Below are positions 33,524 through 45,748 of a stretch of 64,000 nt of DNA, piece by piece. The stretch lies in the NCBI GenBank assembly GCA_029891345.1, contig CM057009.1, positions 209,678,709 through 209,742,708 on the forward strand, given 5' to 3'. Position 1 is the first letter of the stretch. Each line of letters starts with the position of its first letter. A program made the translations under genes and the position numbers. The notes beneath the pieces are model-generated. The model made no database searches. It had not been told where the DNA came from and saw only the letters and a list, made by a program, of their open reading frames with translations. Source of the stretch: Dryococelus australis (lineage: Eukaryota > Arthropoda > Insecta > Phasmatodea > Phasmatidae).

Positions 33524-35613
33524 ATGGAGGAGATAGTATGGATTGGCACTCTGGTGAAGGAGATATACAGTCAGACCAAGCTGATGCGATCACTGATGCC
33601 AGGCGAGTGTGCTATCTATAATAGGGCCACCATCTGCCATCTCTGTTCGGGCCCCTTCGCCAGAGTTAACAACTGGAAGGTTCGTGATCATGACTACTTC
33701 ACAGGGGCATTTATTGAGGTGGCATGGAACAACTGCAACAAGCTCCGCCGCCACCCCAAGCATCTGTCAATCCCGTTCAACAATTTGGCATACAATGCGC
33801 ATTTCGTCAAAACCCAGCTTGACTAAGACACAGAGGACATATTTATCACCCAAAACACCGAAGAGATATTAATTACCTTTAGCAAAATGCTGATCGATAA
33901 CTTTACCAACCAGTTCATCGATACTTAGGGGGTGTTTCCTTATGTAAACATCTCAGTAATGGGGATGCTCGACAAGCCACAGCTGCCAGACATCGCTGCC
34001 TTCCACAACTGGCTTACCGGTTGTGGCATCAGCAGGGAGGCTACCATCATGTGCAGATGGTCTGGGAGGTATTTGGATGCACCACTCTCTGAGAATACTC
34101 CAAGTTTGCACCTCCGGACTGACAACTTGATTTTGTGCAACATCTGCGAGAACTTCTTGGGGCTTTGTATGATTAAGTATGGTCTGGACTGTTTCTGGTA
34201 TGTGAGCACCCCAGCATTCTTGTTTGACGCCATGCTGTCCAAGATAGGTGTAGAGCTGGAGCTCCTTATCGGCTACAATGTCCACCTGTTTGCAAGTCTA
34301 GTATCTGGGGATGGGTGACCCACTGCATCACACATCACATGATGGCCAACAACAGGGACTTGCCTGCCATGTAGAATTCCACTTGGCCATCTACCTACCT
34401 CCAGTATGTTGATTGCAAACAACCTATATGGATGAGCAATGTCCCTGCTCCTCACCTAGGGGGGCTCTGAATGTACCAGTACGGATGTTGATGTGATGTA
34501 CATGCCGGATGACAGCCCGTTTTGCTACATACTGGAGGTGGATGAAGACTACCCTGCTACATTACACAAGGACCATAGAGACCTTCTGTTCCTGCCCATC
34601 AGCGAAAGTCCCCTCAGGTCCAGACAGCACAAGATGATGACCATGTTTTAGGGAAGATGCAATACATCGTAAACTTTGTAACACTCAACAAGCATTGGCA
34701 CATGGGCTATTGCTAAATGTTGTCCACTGTGTCCTGAAGAACTCCCAGAGGGTGTGGCTCAAGCCCTACATTGAACTGAACACCATGAAATGTCAGGCTG
34801 CCACAAACACCTTCGAGCAGGATTTCTTCAAGCTTATGAACAATGCTATGTACAGCAAACTAATGGAGAACAAACAAAACCTTCTATGGGTGGAGCTTGT
34901 CTGCTATGAGGTGTGGGCGAAGAAGCTAATTTCTAAGCCGGCATTCTTTTGTCGAACAATATACAGCAAAACACTGTATCTCGCCAAGCTCGACTATGAG
35001 CATAAAGAGTTCGACAAACCGTTTTATGTCGGCTTTGCCATACTAGACCTGTCGGAGACCCTCAGTTATCGCTTCCACTAAGACATCATGTGGGCACAGT
35101 ATGTCCCTGACATTGTCTTGGTCTACATGGATACCAATTCCTTTGTCATGTCCATATCGTGCCCTGATTTCTACCACAACCTGACCTCAGACCCATCGTT
35201 CCTGACAGACTTCGACCTCAGTGGTTAACCTCCCACTCATCCTTGCTATTCCATTGCTTATGACAAGGTCATCAAAATGTTTAATGATGAGTGTGTGGGG
35301 ATTGACATGATTGAGTTCGTCGAGCTGAGGGTCAAACCATATGCATATGTGTGCAGAGACAATGCCAGGAAGCATGCCAAAGGGGTTCAGAAGAGCATAG
35401 TCCATCATGTCATCTCCATCTCGAGCACTACAGATGTGCTCTTCTGGACCACCAACTTATGATGGTACAGGTCCACAGCATTAGGTTGCACCACCATGAA
35501 TTTTACACCAAATGCAGAAATAAGCTTGCCTTGTCATGGATGGACGACAAGCATCCGGTCATGGACAACAGCATTCATATTGTCCCCTATGGCTACATTG
35601 GGTATATCTCGGC
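33524..35613 (+). pseudogene. Polinton/virus-type DNA polymerase B, second lineage
   Basis: The frame 33524-33823 contains CHLCSGPF..VNNWKVRDHDYFTGAF, the zinc-binding endonuclease-like segment found before PolB in these proteins, then NKLRRHPKHLSIPFNNLAYNAHF, the exonuclease start. Later: NWLTGCGIS and FENF/YGLDCFWY-like blocks (33932-34315), ANNLYG (about 34416), FFKLMNNAMYSKLMEN (about 34827-34874, the Kx3NSxYG region), and YMDTNSF (35124-35144) at the polymerase C motif, where DTDS is expected. Many TAA/TAG/TGA codons and shifts. It would replicate a virus-like element by protein priming. Clearly GC-richer than the PolB scrap at 15375-15810. Confidence 0.8.
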
Positions 35614-37929
35614 GCACACATGCCTGAGCAGGCACATATCATATATGTGTCTGCCCAAGGGCAACTGGGTCGGGATGCTTAGTAGGAGCCAGTTCCTCGA
35701 CCCAGGATCGTCGAAGCTGAAGTGGTTCTTATCCCCTTTCCCACAATGACTTACCTGTGTGTGCATGTGGACTTGCCCCCAGCATGCTGGAGCTTCAAGC
35801 AGGAGCTGTATAGGAATCCTGCCAGGTATGCCGGCTTTCTTCTGCTCTGGTTACAGCTCACTGTAGTACATGTAGGAGCGCTATGTATTCTACCAGGTGT
35901 GTTGGCTTCCCTGGATGGCATGCTCGAGTACGTACAGGAGTTGTATGATGTTCGTGTCAAGCATGTCGCCAGTGTGCATTTGTGTCTGCACTGTGAGCAT
36001 TTACAGCATGTTGAGGAGCATACTACAGCTGGTCAGGTATGCTGGCCAGTTGTATGCTATGGTGCCTTGTATACAACTGGTTTTTTCCCCACACTCTGGT
36101 TCCCCACAATTCAGAGCATGTCCCCAGTATACCACATGCAAGTCACCTTCAACTTGTCTGGTATATTTTGTGTGGCTTGCTTCTGGCATATCAGAGCATG
36201 CACAGGGGGTCTGATATGCCCTGTCGCATATGTCGGTTGGTCATGTGCTGGAGAACATGTGGGGAGCAAACCTAATACTGTGGAATCGTACGACCAGTGA
36301 CCTGGTACATGTTTTGCATTGGACGGCACTGTCGAGGACATAGAGTAGTTGTAGAACATTGCTATCATGTGTGTCGCTGCTTTTTTGAAGATGGAGTTAG
36401 TAGCATGTTGGCACCTACTGCAGGGGATGCATCATTTATCCCTTGCTGAGTGAATGTTACTAGCACACATGGTAAATGTACTGTTTCACATTCACTCACT
36501 ATGGATTATATGTATTTTTATATCTACTGCTAAGTATGTACATGTATTGTTCTTTGAAACCCAAATCCACTCTCATTAATTACATCTAGAGATTATTATT
36601 TTGTTCTGCACCATAAACCACTACATTTTTGCACACACACTATCTACCGGGTATTTGGCATCTATGTTGGGTCTCCAAACTGAGAAACTCTGTTTTTTCA
36701 CCCTCCCTGTGGGGCCCAGTGCTTATTCTATCAGGGATGGTGTGAATGTGTGAATGTATTGTCTACCATTGAAGTGTCTGGTCGCCCATATCATAGCTAC
36801 TTTTCGTCTTATATGCAAACATTGCACTGCCCCCTTCACTTTTCCACTACCTGTCCTCCTTTACTATTATCCGTGCTGTAATCTTTATTTGTTGTGTTTC
36901 ACACCATGTTCGATGTATTTCTAAAGGTTATCTTTCCCATTCCAACCATCATAATTGCATCTATTCCATATATTATACCATCCTCACCGACAGTTACATT
37001 GTTTGTTTATTATACATTCTGTTTATGTATGGCTCAAATTATTACTTGATGGTAGTGATTACAGTTTAGTGGATGGCTGGTCGTCAGTCCAGGCTCCGCC
37101 TGTGCATCTTGCCTTAATGTATGAGCTATGGTGTGGTAAGTGGGAGTGGGGCAGCTGGACAGGAATGTGTCTTCTTTCTGTTACATGTGTGTGTGGTGGT
37201 AGTGGTGGTGGTGCCCTTGTGGAAGAGGAGGAGGGTCAGTGCTTTCAGGGCCTTCATCGTGGTCAGACATCTGTGAGTGGGTGGTTCATCTTCACATCAA
37301 CATGGACGCCTGCAACATGGCATGTGTGAGTAGAATTTTGTATTTATAATACCTAACAGACCACTGGAGTGGACAGTGTACTAGTATAACAAATAGGAAA
37401 TTCTGGCTCACCAGGGTCCAGGGTTAGGATGGAAGGATGAAAAAATATAATGTAGGGTCCCATAAAACAATCGACTGTCAAACCACAGTATGAGGCGGTA
37501 TACGTGTGTGATCATTCGAGATGTTTCTGGTCACCACATTTGTTGCCAATCACAAAGGAATTTTCCCTGGCTGGAAAAATGGCGGCCATCAGCATGTCCA
37601 TATTCTTGCAAAATGGCGGTCGCCAAAATGAATGCTCTGGTCATCACAATAATCGATATGTCTGACATATTTCGCAAAAAATGCACTTCCCGACAAAATG
37701 GCAACCATAGGTAAATTTTACTGTCTGGTAAAAGGCCACCAGCATCGTAACGAACGTTCTGGAATTTTCCACAAAGAAAGAGGACAAAAAATTTTGAAAT
37801 TTTTGTGATGAGGCCATAACTAACATTTTTGCATCCCTGTGTCCTGACCCAGGACCCAGGCATGCCAGAACTCTCCTTTTTATACTACTAATCACAAATG
37901 TTACAAAGGGCAAACCAGCTTACGGTAAC
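35614..37929. other. Unassigned region with long but unrecognised open frames
   Basis: The longest frame of the window (35722-36297, + strand, 192 codons) is here. It is Cys/Val/Leu-rich, overlaps open frames in other phases and on the other strand, and matches nothing I recognise. Recurring words such as GTATGC and CATGT suggest degenerate repetition at 35800-36250. 37560-37700 holds four or so AAAATGGCGG/AAAATGGCAA words, a degenerate minisatellite. No supported gene. Confidence 0.35.
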
Positions 37930-38570
37930 TCAGCCACCTTGTCAAAAGGGAAGGGGACTGCCATACACATGAACAGCTACATATCATGCAAGATTATCCA
38001 CTACCTACAACACACAAATGCTTGCAACAGTTATTTGGTTTAGTGAATTGGTTAAGACAATTCATTCAAGATTTTGCCATTCTAACAACTCCACTCACAG
38101 AAATGCTCTCCCCCACCAAGACTTACAAATGAGAAGTAAATATACAAAACACTTTTGATCAATTCAAATGCAGTTTCTTGCAGTATCACACACTTTACTC
38201 TATTGACACCACACACCATCTATATTAACAAGCTGATGCCAGCTAGGAAAGCATTGTCGCCATACTGTTCCAATACAGAGACAATCGGGAATGCTGAGTT
38301 ATTGATTACTCCAGCACGAAACTTGGCAACACTGAGAGACTGTATGACGTAAATGAAAGAGAATGAAAACTGGCTCTTCATGCTAAGGATAGATAACTGG
38401 TGCCTCTTATGGCTACACAAGATGTGCGAAGTCCACAACAAGGTGACACAATGGTTGATACTTCTGAAAAATTTCGACTTTTTTGTAGAACACGTGACAG
38501 CATGAAAAACGAGCTAATAGATACCTTATCGCGAACACCTAGTGATTATGAATGAGCCGCAGACGAAGAG
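37930..38570 (+). pseudogene. pol: RT thumb and RNase H of gypsy element III
   Basis: A frame near 38000-38210 reads QQLFGLVNWLRQFIQDFAIL, TTPLTEMLSPTKTYK, stop (TGA), EVNIQNTFDQFK: the gypsy thumb signature. It is followed by ALSPYCSNTETIGNAELL and, near 38520, the LSRTPSDYE end of RNase H. The RT palm upstream is missing. Dead copy. Confidence 0.7.
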
Positions 38571-40482
38571 GGATGGGAATTAGTTTTACATCCTGAGAAC
38601 ACAGCCTCAATGCCCGTAGCATTACAACAGAGTACAGTCATGCAACAACCAAAACCGCTGCCAGAAACGTGCACAGATGACTTGTACATATTTGTGTTAA
38701 ATAACCAACTAATGTCTGTGGATGTAGTGGAAATCAAGGCCCAGTGCGCACAGGAGGAGTTCAAGGGTGGCGAATAGTCGCTAACCACCTCGAAACCTGC
38801 CGAAATGGTGGACCGAACCTGTGGTGGCTAAATGCACCACCCGAGGCATGAAGTGCAATTATCCATTTAACCCACAGCAACTGTCTGTCCAGACACCCAG
38901 GTGTGGTCCATACTGTTCGCAATAGCGTATAAAATTATTTGTGGCTCACTCTTACTAAACATGTACAAGAATATGTTTCCAACCCTCATACCTGCAACAC
39001 CTGTTCAATCCACCAGTCGGACAGGAATGCACAGCGACAATCCAGATTACATAAGCAGCCCTATGTGTCAATACCATTAGGTTTAAATGAGGCGATACTC
39101 GCATTTGGCAGTTGGCAAAGATTATTTACAAGTCGTGACTGATCTGTTTACATGATGGTGTTAAGTTTATACCCTGCCTAGCGCATGCATGTGGCATATA
39201 GCTGCTGCGCTTAAATGAGAATTTTATTCCCTGTTGGGGATTTCCCAAGATGATGTTGAGTGATAATGCTATGTAGTTACCCAGGCAACGTTGGAGAAGT
39301 TTTTGCAGGGAATGGCATGTCACTCTCAACACTACTTTCATCTAACATGCCCGTACTAACCCAACAGAGAGGCAGAATCAAGTGATAAAGGCCCGACTCC
39401 ACCTCAGAGTCGATGAAGTCCATACTTCCTGGGCAAAGCACATCGCGAATTTTCTGTTTGGTTTGCACAACAGTATCAACGACGCCATGTGAAAATCACC
39501 TGCCGAGTTGCTATACGGTGCTGGTCATGCCCGCTTGGTAGAGTTAGTATGCTGCATGCCAGATTCGAACTAGGAAACAGCTGACACAGAGTTGTGGAAG
39601 GGGAAAGAGAAGCATGTCATAGTGAGGCGCAGGACAATGAGAAGTGTTGTGTTCAGAAATGACTACCACGAAGAAACTAAGAGACCACCTAAGCCGTTAC
39701 AGCCAGGTGAATACCTGTATGTCCATAAACATAAATTATACGCTGTAAAAGGAAAACTACTATGCTGGACTTCCATCTAGATGGAGTGGCCCACACCACA
39801 TACTTGAAAGTTTAAGTGTTAGACATTGTACTTAGTGCAGGTAGGGCCAAGAAGATAGTGCAAGATCCACAAGGAAAACTTGTGCTCTGCTTCAAACCCT
39901 GATGTTGACTTCGCAGATTCGCTTGAGGCAGTGCTGATAACCCCTGCTGCGACACCGTTGTGGAGGTCTGGCGGTACTCTTTGCGATAATTCAAGCGCCC
40001 AATGTGATAAAAGTGAATGTCTCTCGACTCGAATCTCATGTTCTGCCAACATGAAGGTGCCAGGTATCCCATTGTCTACCTCACATCCTGTCAGCACCAC
40101 AGGGGAATGTCAAGTGTCTATGCAAGGGCATTTGCCGCTTGACCTTATCAACTCTTCCATCACAAACTCGCCCACTGCCTCGACTGATACCCCAAAAACA
40201 AAGTGGTCAGGGTCGGAAGATATCAGCGATGTGTGGCAGAAGGTGCCTTCTCTGGCACACCTCGACAGCCGTGTACGGCAACAGTTGCACCTAGAGGGTG
40301 GGAGCAGCTCTTCCGTCACCTCAACATGTTTGTCGAAGCACCGCCCAGCTAGCCCACACCAATGCCGCCGGAGACCATATTGCTACTGGCACACAAACAG
40401 CAACAGCCTGTATTACAGGGTGAAAACTCTCGCTGATGGCTCACGCCCATCAGGGATGTCTTACTACAGGACACCTGCATAG
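38571..40482 (+). pseudogene. pol: Integrase and C-terminal tail of gypsy element III
   Basis: HVQEYVSNPHTCNTCSIHQS (38960-39019) is the H2C2 zinc region. Core segments follow in changing frames: LSDNAM near 39258 (second Asp), a region ending in the VIKARLRLRVDE helix near 39385-39415, and a CSEMTTTKK / PGEYLYVHK C-terminal domain in 39592-39777. A 200-codon open frame (39880-40479), Ser/Thr-rich, then extends the pol tail; its function is unknown. No LTR was identified around it. Confidence 0.65.
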
Positions 40483-41229
40483 AAAACAGACACCCAACAT
40501 CAAAGAGGTCATGGGCGATCGCCCAGAACGTCTCATCAACAGGTAAGTGCCTCGCAATTCCGCACCTACAGGCTGAGGCAGTGCCCCTTGTGCCACCTCA
40601 CCCTCTGCTGCTCTTTTGGTTTAGTCGATGTTATGGACAGAGACTTCACATCGAACCATTGGTCTCCTCAGGAGCGAGACATTTGATGTCATCCTCACTG
40701 CAACGACTGGGACTAGGACGACTGCTGCTCCACTTCTGCTTCATGTACAACATCCATGCGTCTCATGTGTGTGCCCTGGCGATTAATGTAGAAACCGAAT
40801 CATGAATCGGTTCACAACCTGTTCGAGCTCTGACCCGAAATGAGTAATATTTTTGTGTGTGTGCAGGGTTAATCGAATCATCGCCCCACAAAGTAGACTT
40901 AATGTGTCACCAGGGGTCAGAATCAATAAGATGTTTGTAATCGTACTGACAAAACAAGAACACTATATAGGAATTGGTTCAGAATTGTTTTGTTAATGCT
41001 GGCAACATGCTTCCCTTTGAGATATCATGCCGACATAATTTCGGTGGTATCCATTTTTATCCTAAATAATACACCTTGCCTTTGTCTTTATTGTGACAGC
41101 TAGCAACCTGTCTCCAAATAGATGTCATGCCATTGTCAGATGGTCATATTAGTGAATATAAAATTCATTTGCCGACAGTGCCGATATTGGGCCGACAATT
41201 TGCGGACTATTTGCAGACAGGTTGTGTTT
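40483..41229. other. Spacer, nothing recognised
   Basis: Short open frames only; no domain or clear repeat. Confidence 0.4.
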
Positions 41230-41535
41230 GCTGGGGGTGGATGATGAAGATTCTGGTGGATTGGTGTAAATATTGTAAATTATTTCGTCTTTTGGTGGAA
41301 AGGATGTGAAAGATTGGATGGATTGATGTAAAGATTGTGAATAATTGGGTGGATTGGTGTAAAGATTGTGGATGATTGGGTGTATTGGAATATAGGTTGT
41401 ACATTATTGTGGTGGATTTGGGTAACGACTGTGAAAGATTGGGTGGATAGTGAAAGATTGTGGTGGATTGGTGTACACATTGTGAATGACTGGTTGGGTT
41501 GGTATAAATATTGTGAATGATTGGGTGGATTAGTG
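41230..41535. repeat. Minisatellite, unit about 30-35 bp
   Basis: Eight or so variants of ATTGTGAATGATTGGGTGGATTGGTGTAAAG-like units (quoted in part: GATTGGGTGGATTGGTGT). The unit produces Ile/His/Pro-rich antisense open frames that are not genes. Confidence 0.85.
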
Positions 41536-42039
41536 TCTGCACAGGATATTGCTGGTGAAATGCGATTAGTTCTAAGTTAATATGATGCCACAGGGCTTGA
41601 ATGCTCATATATTATAAGCATTAGGGAGGGAAGCTCAGATATTTGGTTTGACAGCAGCCGCTATGAAAATTGGATTGTCTTTGTTAGTTTCTGCCTCTTT
41701 GTATGTAAGTCTTTTTCTGCATCTGTGGTGTCTTCGGGCAATCCAGGGCTATTGGCAGCTACGGCAGTGTCATATAATTTTTTGGGTGTGGTACCTAGGA
41801 CATCATTGCCTGTCCAGGTCTTTGCCTGAACCACTATTTCGTCATTAGTGTCAGTTTTGTATAAGGCATTTCTTTCGTCCATAATGTACGGCTACATGAG
41901 TGTTTTAACTGTGCCACGAATCCCTGTCATATGTCCAATTTGTGACAGGTGCAGTTAGCAGTTCAGCCATAGCAGCAGTTTACTTAGACATGTGAAGACC
42001 TGAAAAGGTGAAGTGCATTTCTCGTTCAGTACTTTGGTA
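41536..42039. other. Spacer, nothing recognised
   Basis: Overlapping open frames on both strands (41648-41845 and 41661-41882); none recognised. Confidence 0.4.
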
Positions 42040-42660
42040 CCAATTTTACTGAAATCAGGTCTCTTGTTACTTTTTTCGAATTTTTTTCAAATTATATTCA
42101 AGGTCATGGGCTTATGGTTAAAGTCATCTCTATCCACTATGGTGGTAGTAGTTGGTAACATATTTTGCTTGCTGAGTTTTATTTATTTTTTCTCGAGTTT
42201 TTTTCAAGGTCATTCGATCTCATGGGGTCACACTCAAGTTCACCTGCATCTAATATGGTGGTGGTAGTTTGTAACGTAATATGCTTGCTGACTTTTATGT
42301 ATTTCTTCTCGATATTTGTTTTCAATATCATTCAAAGGTATGGGGACAAAGTTGAGGATACCTGCATCCAATATGGTGGTAGTAGTCAGTAACTTATAAT
42401 GCTTGCTGACTTTGATGTATCTTGCCACAAGCTTTTGTTTTCAAGGTAATTTCATTAAATGTTATGGGGTCAAGGTCAAGGAAATATGAATCCATTATGG
42501 TGATAGTAGTGTATAATGTTTATACTTGCTGACTTTAATGTATTTTTCTCGAGTGTTGTTTTCAAGACCATTCAAGGTCATGGGGTCAATGTTAACATCA
42601 TATGCATCTAAATTGATGGTTGTAGTTAGTAAGTAATAAGTTTGTTGACTTTTATGTATA

Positions 42661-43847
42661 CTATCGACCAAAAAGTAATTGGGCAGCTATCCACAATGTT
42701 TGCTCAGTGGTTGTCACCCTTTAGAATCTCAAAAGGCCATGTCTTGTGGCTATAACAGGAGCCACCCTGTCTGGTATGTTCTCTACGAGTGTTTGCCGGA
42801 CATCCATGGGGATTCGTCACCATTCCTCTTGCAAACCATTCCTTGAGCTGAGCAATGGATTTTGGTCGTGCCTGACAAGCCCTCACCAGGTGATCCAATT
42901 TGTCCCATAGATGTTCTATAGGGTTGAGGTCGGGGCTCTGGGCAGGCCAGTCCAAACGGTAAACATTGTTGTCGGCATATCACTGCATAGTAGCCCTTGA
43001 AACATTGCACCTGGCATTGTCATTCTGGAAGTAAAACGGGTCCATTCCGTAAAAATGCCACAATTTTGGGATCATTTCACTATCCAGAATGTAACAATAG
43101 GCCTCTGTGTTCATGCTACCAAGGACAAACACCAGCGGTCCTATGCAGAAGGCTATTAAACATCCCCACACCATCAATCCACCAGCACCAAATTTCTTAG
43201 TTGGCACTATACACCCTGGCAGAAGCCATTCCCTGGGTAGACTTCACATCCATACATGTCCATCGGACTGAAATAATGTAAACCTCGACTCATCACTCCA
43301 CAGTACCGATTTCCATTGCTCCAGTGTCCAGTTGCGAAGGTCCAATCATCACCTGGGTCACCGATATTAATAGCGTGTCATGATATGGGGCTTATGTGCA
43401 GCTGCTCTTCCGAAATATCCAAGTCGGTGGGCCTCTGTACGCAATGTTACAATGGAAACTTATACTCTGTTGCTGCATGAAACTCCTGTTGGATGGTAGC
43501 GATGGGCTGTGCCTTATTTTTGACAATTATACCTTTCAGGGTTCTACGATTCCTTTCGGTCAAGATTGGAGGTCGCCAAGAATATGCAGCATTGGCACAA
43601 TGCCCATCGACCTTCCACTTATGCAGGACGAATGCGACCATTGATTTGGGCCTGTTTACCTTCTGTAGAATCGTCCGGCTAGACAGCCCACAATCACACC
43701 CTTATCGAAGTCCGATAGCTCTGTACCTCGTGCCATCTCTTTGTCAACTGGTTCTACACTGGCCTGCAGTGTATTGCGGCCACACAAGTCAACTGACGTA
43801 CTGAATTACCTAGCTTCATGTGTGCCCAATTACTTTTTGGTCGATAA
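42661..43847 (-). mobile_element. Tc1-like transposon, about 1.19 kb
   Basis: Terminal inverted repeats of at least 22 bp (CTATCGACCAAAAAGTAATT at the left, matched inversely by the right end 43826-43847, one mismatch at the outermost region). TA at 42659-42660; the right duplication has become TG. It is inserted in the satellite array, whose units continue on both sides. Length and TA target are those of Tc1/mariner. Confidence 0.9.
42700..43660 (-). pseudogene. Tc1-type transposase pseudogene
   Basis: On the - strand from right to left: an N-terminal helix-turn-helix segment (43444-43641, with IVKNKAQPIATIQQEFHAAT), the middle FGAGGLMVWGCLIAF and YFQNDNARCNVSRATMQ (42980-43204; the second catalytic Asp is in QNDNA), and DWPAQSPDLNPIEHLWD (42905-42955; the final Glu in IEHLWD). 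About 34 residues separate the last two acids, as in Tc1 DD34E. Frame changes break it into three pieces. It lies within matching terminal repeats. Confidence 0.88.
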
Positions 43848-44045
43848 TGTATTCTTCCTTGAGTTTTTATTTTCATGGTCGTTCAAGGACATGGGGTCAA
43901 GGTCAAAATCTTCTACATCTAATATGGCAGTAGTTGTATGTAATGTAATATGCTTGCTGACTTTTATGTATTTTTTCGCGAGTTTTTTTCAAGGACATTC
44001 AGGGGCATAAAGTCAAGGTCGAGGTAGTCTGCATCCAACATGGCA

Positions 44046-44180
44046 GATGGTTGATGTCTACCAATATGGTGGCCACCTACCAAGATTATGGTTTCCTACC
44101 AAGTTGGTGGTCGCCTACCAATAGTCTGGTCACCTACCAAGATAGTCTTTGGTTGCACCTGCCAAGATTGTGGAATGGGT
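44046..44180. repeat. Short minisatellite, CACCTACCAAGAT units
   Basis: Five or six variants of a 25-bp unit containing ACCTACCAAGAT/TAGT, directly after the satellite array. Confidence 0.65.
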
Positions 44181-44665
44181 ATGGTGAGGGTGATCTACAT
44201 AATTTAAGTTTTTAAAAAATTTAATAATCCTTTTTTAATAAATACTAATAATTTTTAATAATATTTATTTTGGGATGTTTTTGGAATTTTTACGGAATGT
44301 TTTTGGTTTTTTCTTTGGGGACAAAATTCATGGTCAGAGGTCATAGGTCGTGCTCTGCCGACCCCGAGGTCGCTGATCCCCGTCACCTGCTATGTGAAAA
44401 ATGGGAAATTTCTGGAGGTCCTTTTGCAATTGGAAAAAAAAACTTTTTTTTAGGGAAACTTTTATCGAAAAAGGGAAATTTTTAGGGAAAATGGGTAATT
44501 TTAGGGAAATTTAGTAATCGATTTCAAGGTAAAAAGGGAAATTTTAGGGTAAAAAGGGATGAAATACGGCGGACGAATGACATCACAACATGGCGGCCCC
44601 CTTGCTTTGGCTCTGAATCTGGTATCCATTGCGCCAGAATGCCCATAATCCTGCTAGTTACCTGA
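44181..44665. repeat. Dispersed repeat with AGGGAAATTTT units
   Basis: Several AGGGAAATTTTAGGG-like words at 44455-44560 and a tail (GAATCTGGTATCCATTGCGCC near 44622) that resembles the tail of the segment at 52860-53110. The two look like members of one dispersed family of unknown class. Confidence 0.4.
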
Positions 44666-45540
44666 ATTCATTGCATTTCATAGTACTCATGTGATTTGAC
44701 GATTGTTGTTTTGTTGGAAATATATGCGCCACGTGTTCACAATTTTTAGCTTAAAATAAGATCTCGACGCGATACATGGATGTGTGTCGCTCTGCTTGGT
44801 TGCTCTGAAAAAGAGAAATCCGGAACCACGAATAGAAGATGTTTCATCGTCTCTATGTGCAAGACAATGAATTGGTGTGCGGTATTTCCATCGAAAATGA
44901 GTTTCTACGAGACATTCACTGCTGACCCTATAATTTTATGACGGTTCCCATTTTCTTGTATAATTATAATATCCTCTACCTTATCGTTCATACTTAAAAA
45001 AAACAATCACGAAAATCCCGTTTTATCAATTTTCACTCTACAAAATAGGCTTCACAGGAAAGTTGAGAAACAGAAAATTTTAAAGATGCATGTAATACTC
45101 CAGCTCTCCTGCAAACCATCATAAATGTGGTTAGAAATATTTTCGTACGATGGCCGGTCATTCTTCTTATTACTGCTCTCTTAGATACTGTGAATTTTTT
45201 TTTTTTTTTTAGATATTAATGTGAGAGTGCATGAAAGCTTATGACGCAAGGGCACCACAGGGCACGCCGTTTTTATGAAGAAAAATAAATTCTTTGGAAG
45301 AGCTCTATCGTGTAGTGAATAGTTATCAACTAGAGTGGACAAGCCATCCACATAACGTGCAGTTAACGGCACTCTTAGCAGAAGTAAGCTTGGTTGTACC
45401 GAACTATGCCACTGTGATGAAGGCTTACACATTTATTCCTACGAACACTGTAGATACCAATACTTTTTTTATATTCGTGCAAAAGGCTTAGATTATAGAC
45501 ATTTAAAAAGAATTTTATACTAAAATTAAAAGTACATAGG
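44666..45540. other. Spacer, nothing recognised
   Basis: Short open frames overlap on both strands at 45181-45491. No domain recognised. Poly-T near 45197. Confidence 0.4.
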
Positions 45541-45544
45541 TATT

Positions 45545-45748
45545 AATGATTCGTCGAAATCGAGATCATCAGAGACAGATTAAATTGCTCGGAGAAAGTA
45601 GGAGCAGTAAGGAACCATCCCAGCATTTGCCTGGAGTGATTTCGGAAAACCACGGAAAATAGAAATCAAGATGGGAGGACCGGGATACGAATCCAGGTCC
45701 TCTCAAACGCGAGTCCAGTGGTTTACCACTACGCTAGCTCACTCGGTA
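45545..45748 (-). mobile_element. tRNA-derived SINE
   Basis: On the - strand: ACCGAGTGAGCTAGCGTAGTG gives a tRNA-like start with A box TAGCGTAGTGG, then B box GGATTCGTATCCC (plus-strand 45681-45693), followed by a tRNA-unrelated body containing TTTTCCGAAATCACTCCAGG and CTGGGATGGTTCCTT, a body seen in several insect SINE families. RNA polymerase III internal promoter. Tail near 45545 AT-rich. Confidence 0.8.

Larger units (their letters stand above)
42040..44045. repeat. Satellite array, unit about 120-130 bp, split by a Tc1 element
   Basis: About seven units, each with CAAGGTCATGGGGTCAAGGT-like, TGCATCTAATATGGTGG-like and TTGCTGACTTTTATGTATTT-like words followed by TTTTTCTCGAGTTTT. Five or so lie at 42040-42658 and two at about 43850-44045. 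The Tc1 element at 42661-43847 sits at the TTTTATGTA junction. Confidence 0.85.

Noticed and set aside
35722-36297. Longest open frame (192 codons) as a host gene
   Set aside because: Overlapping open frames in other phases and on the other strand, no domain recognised, and skewed, repeat-like composition.
41207-41608. Ile/His/Pro-rich antisense protein
   Set aside because: Translation of the 30-35-bp minisatellite.
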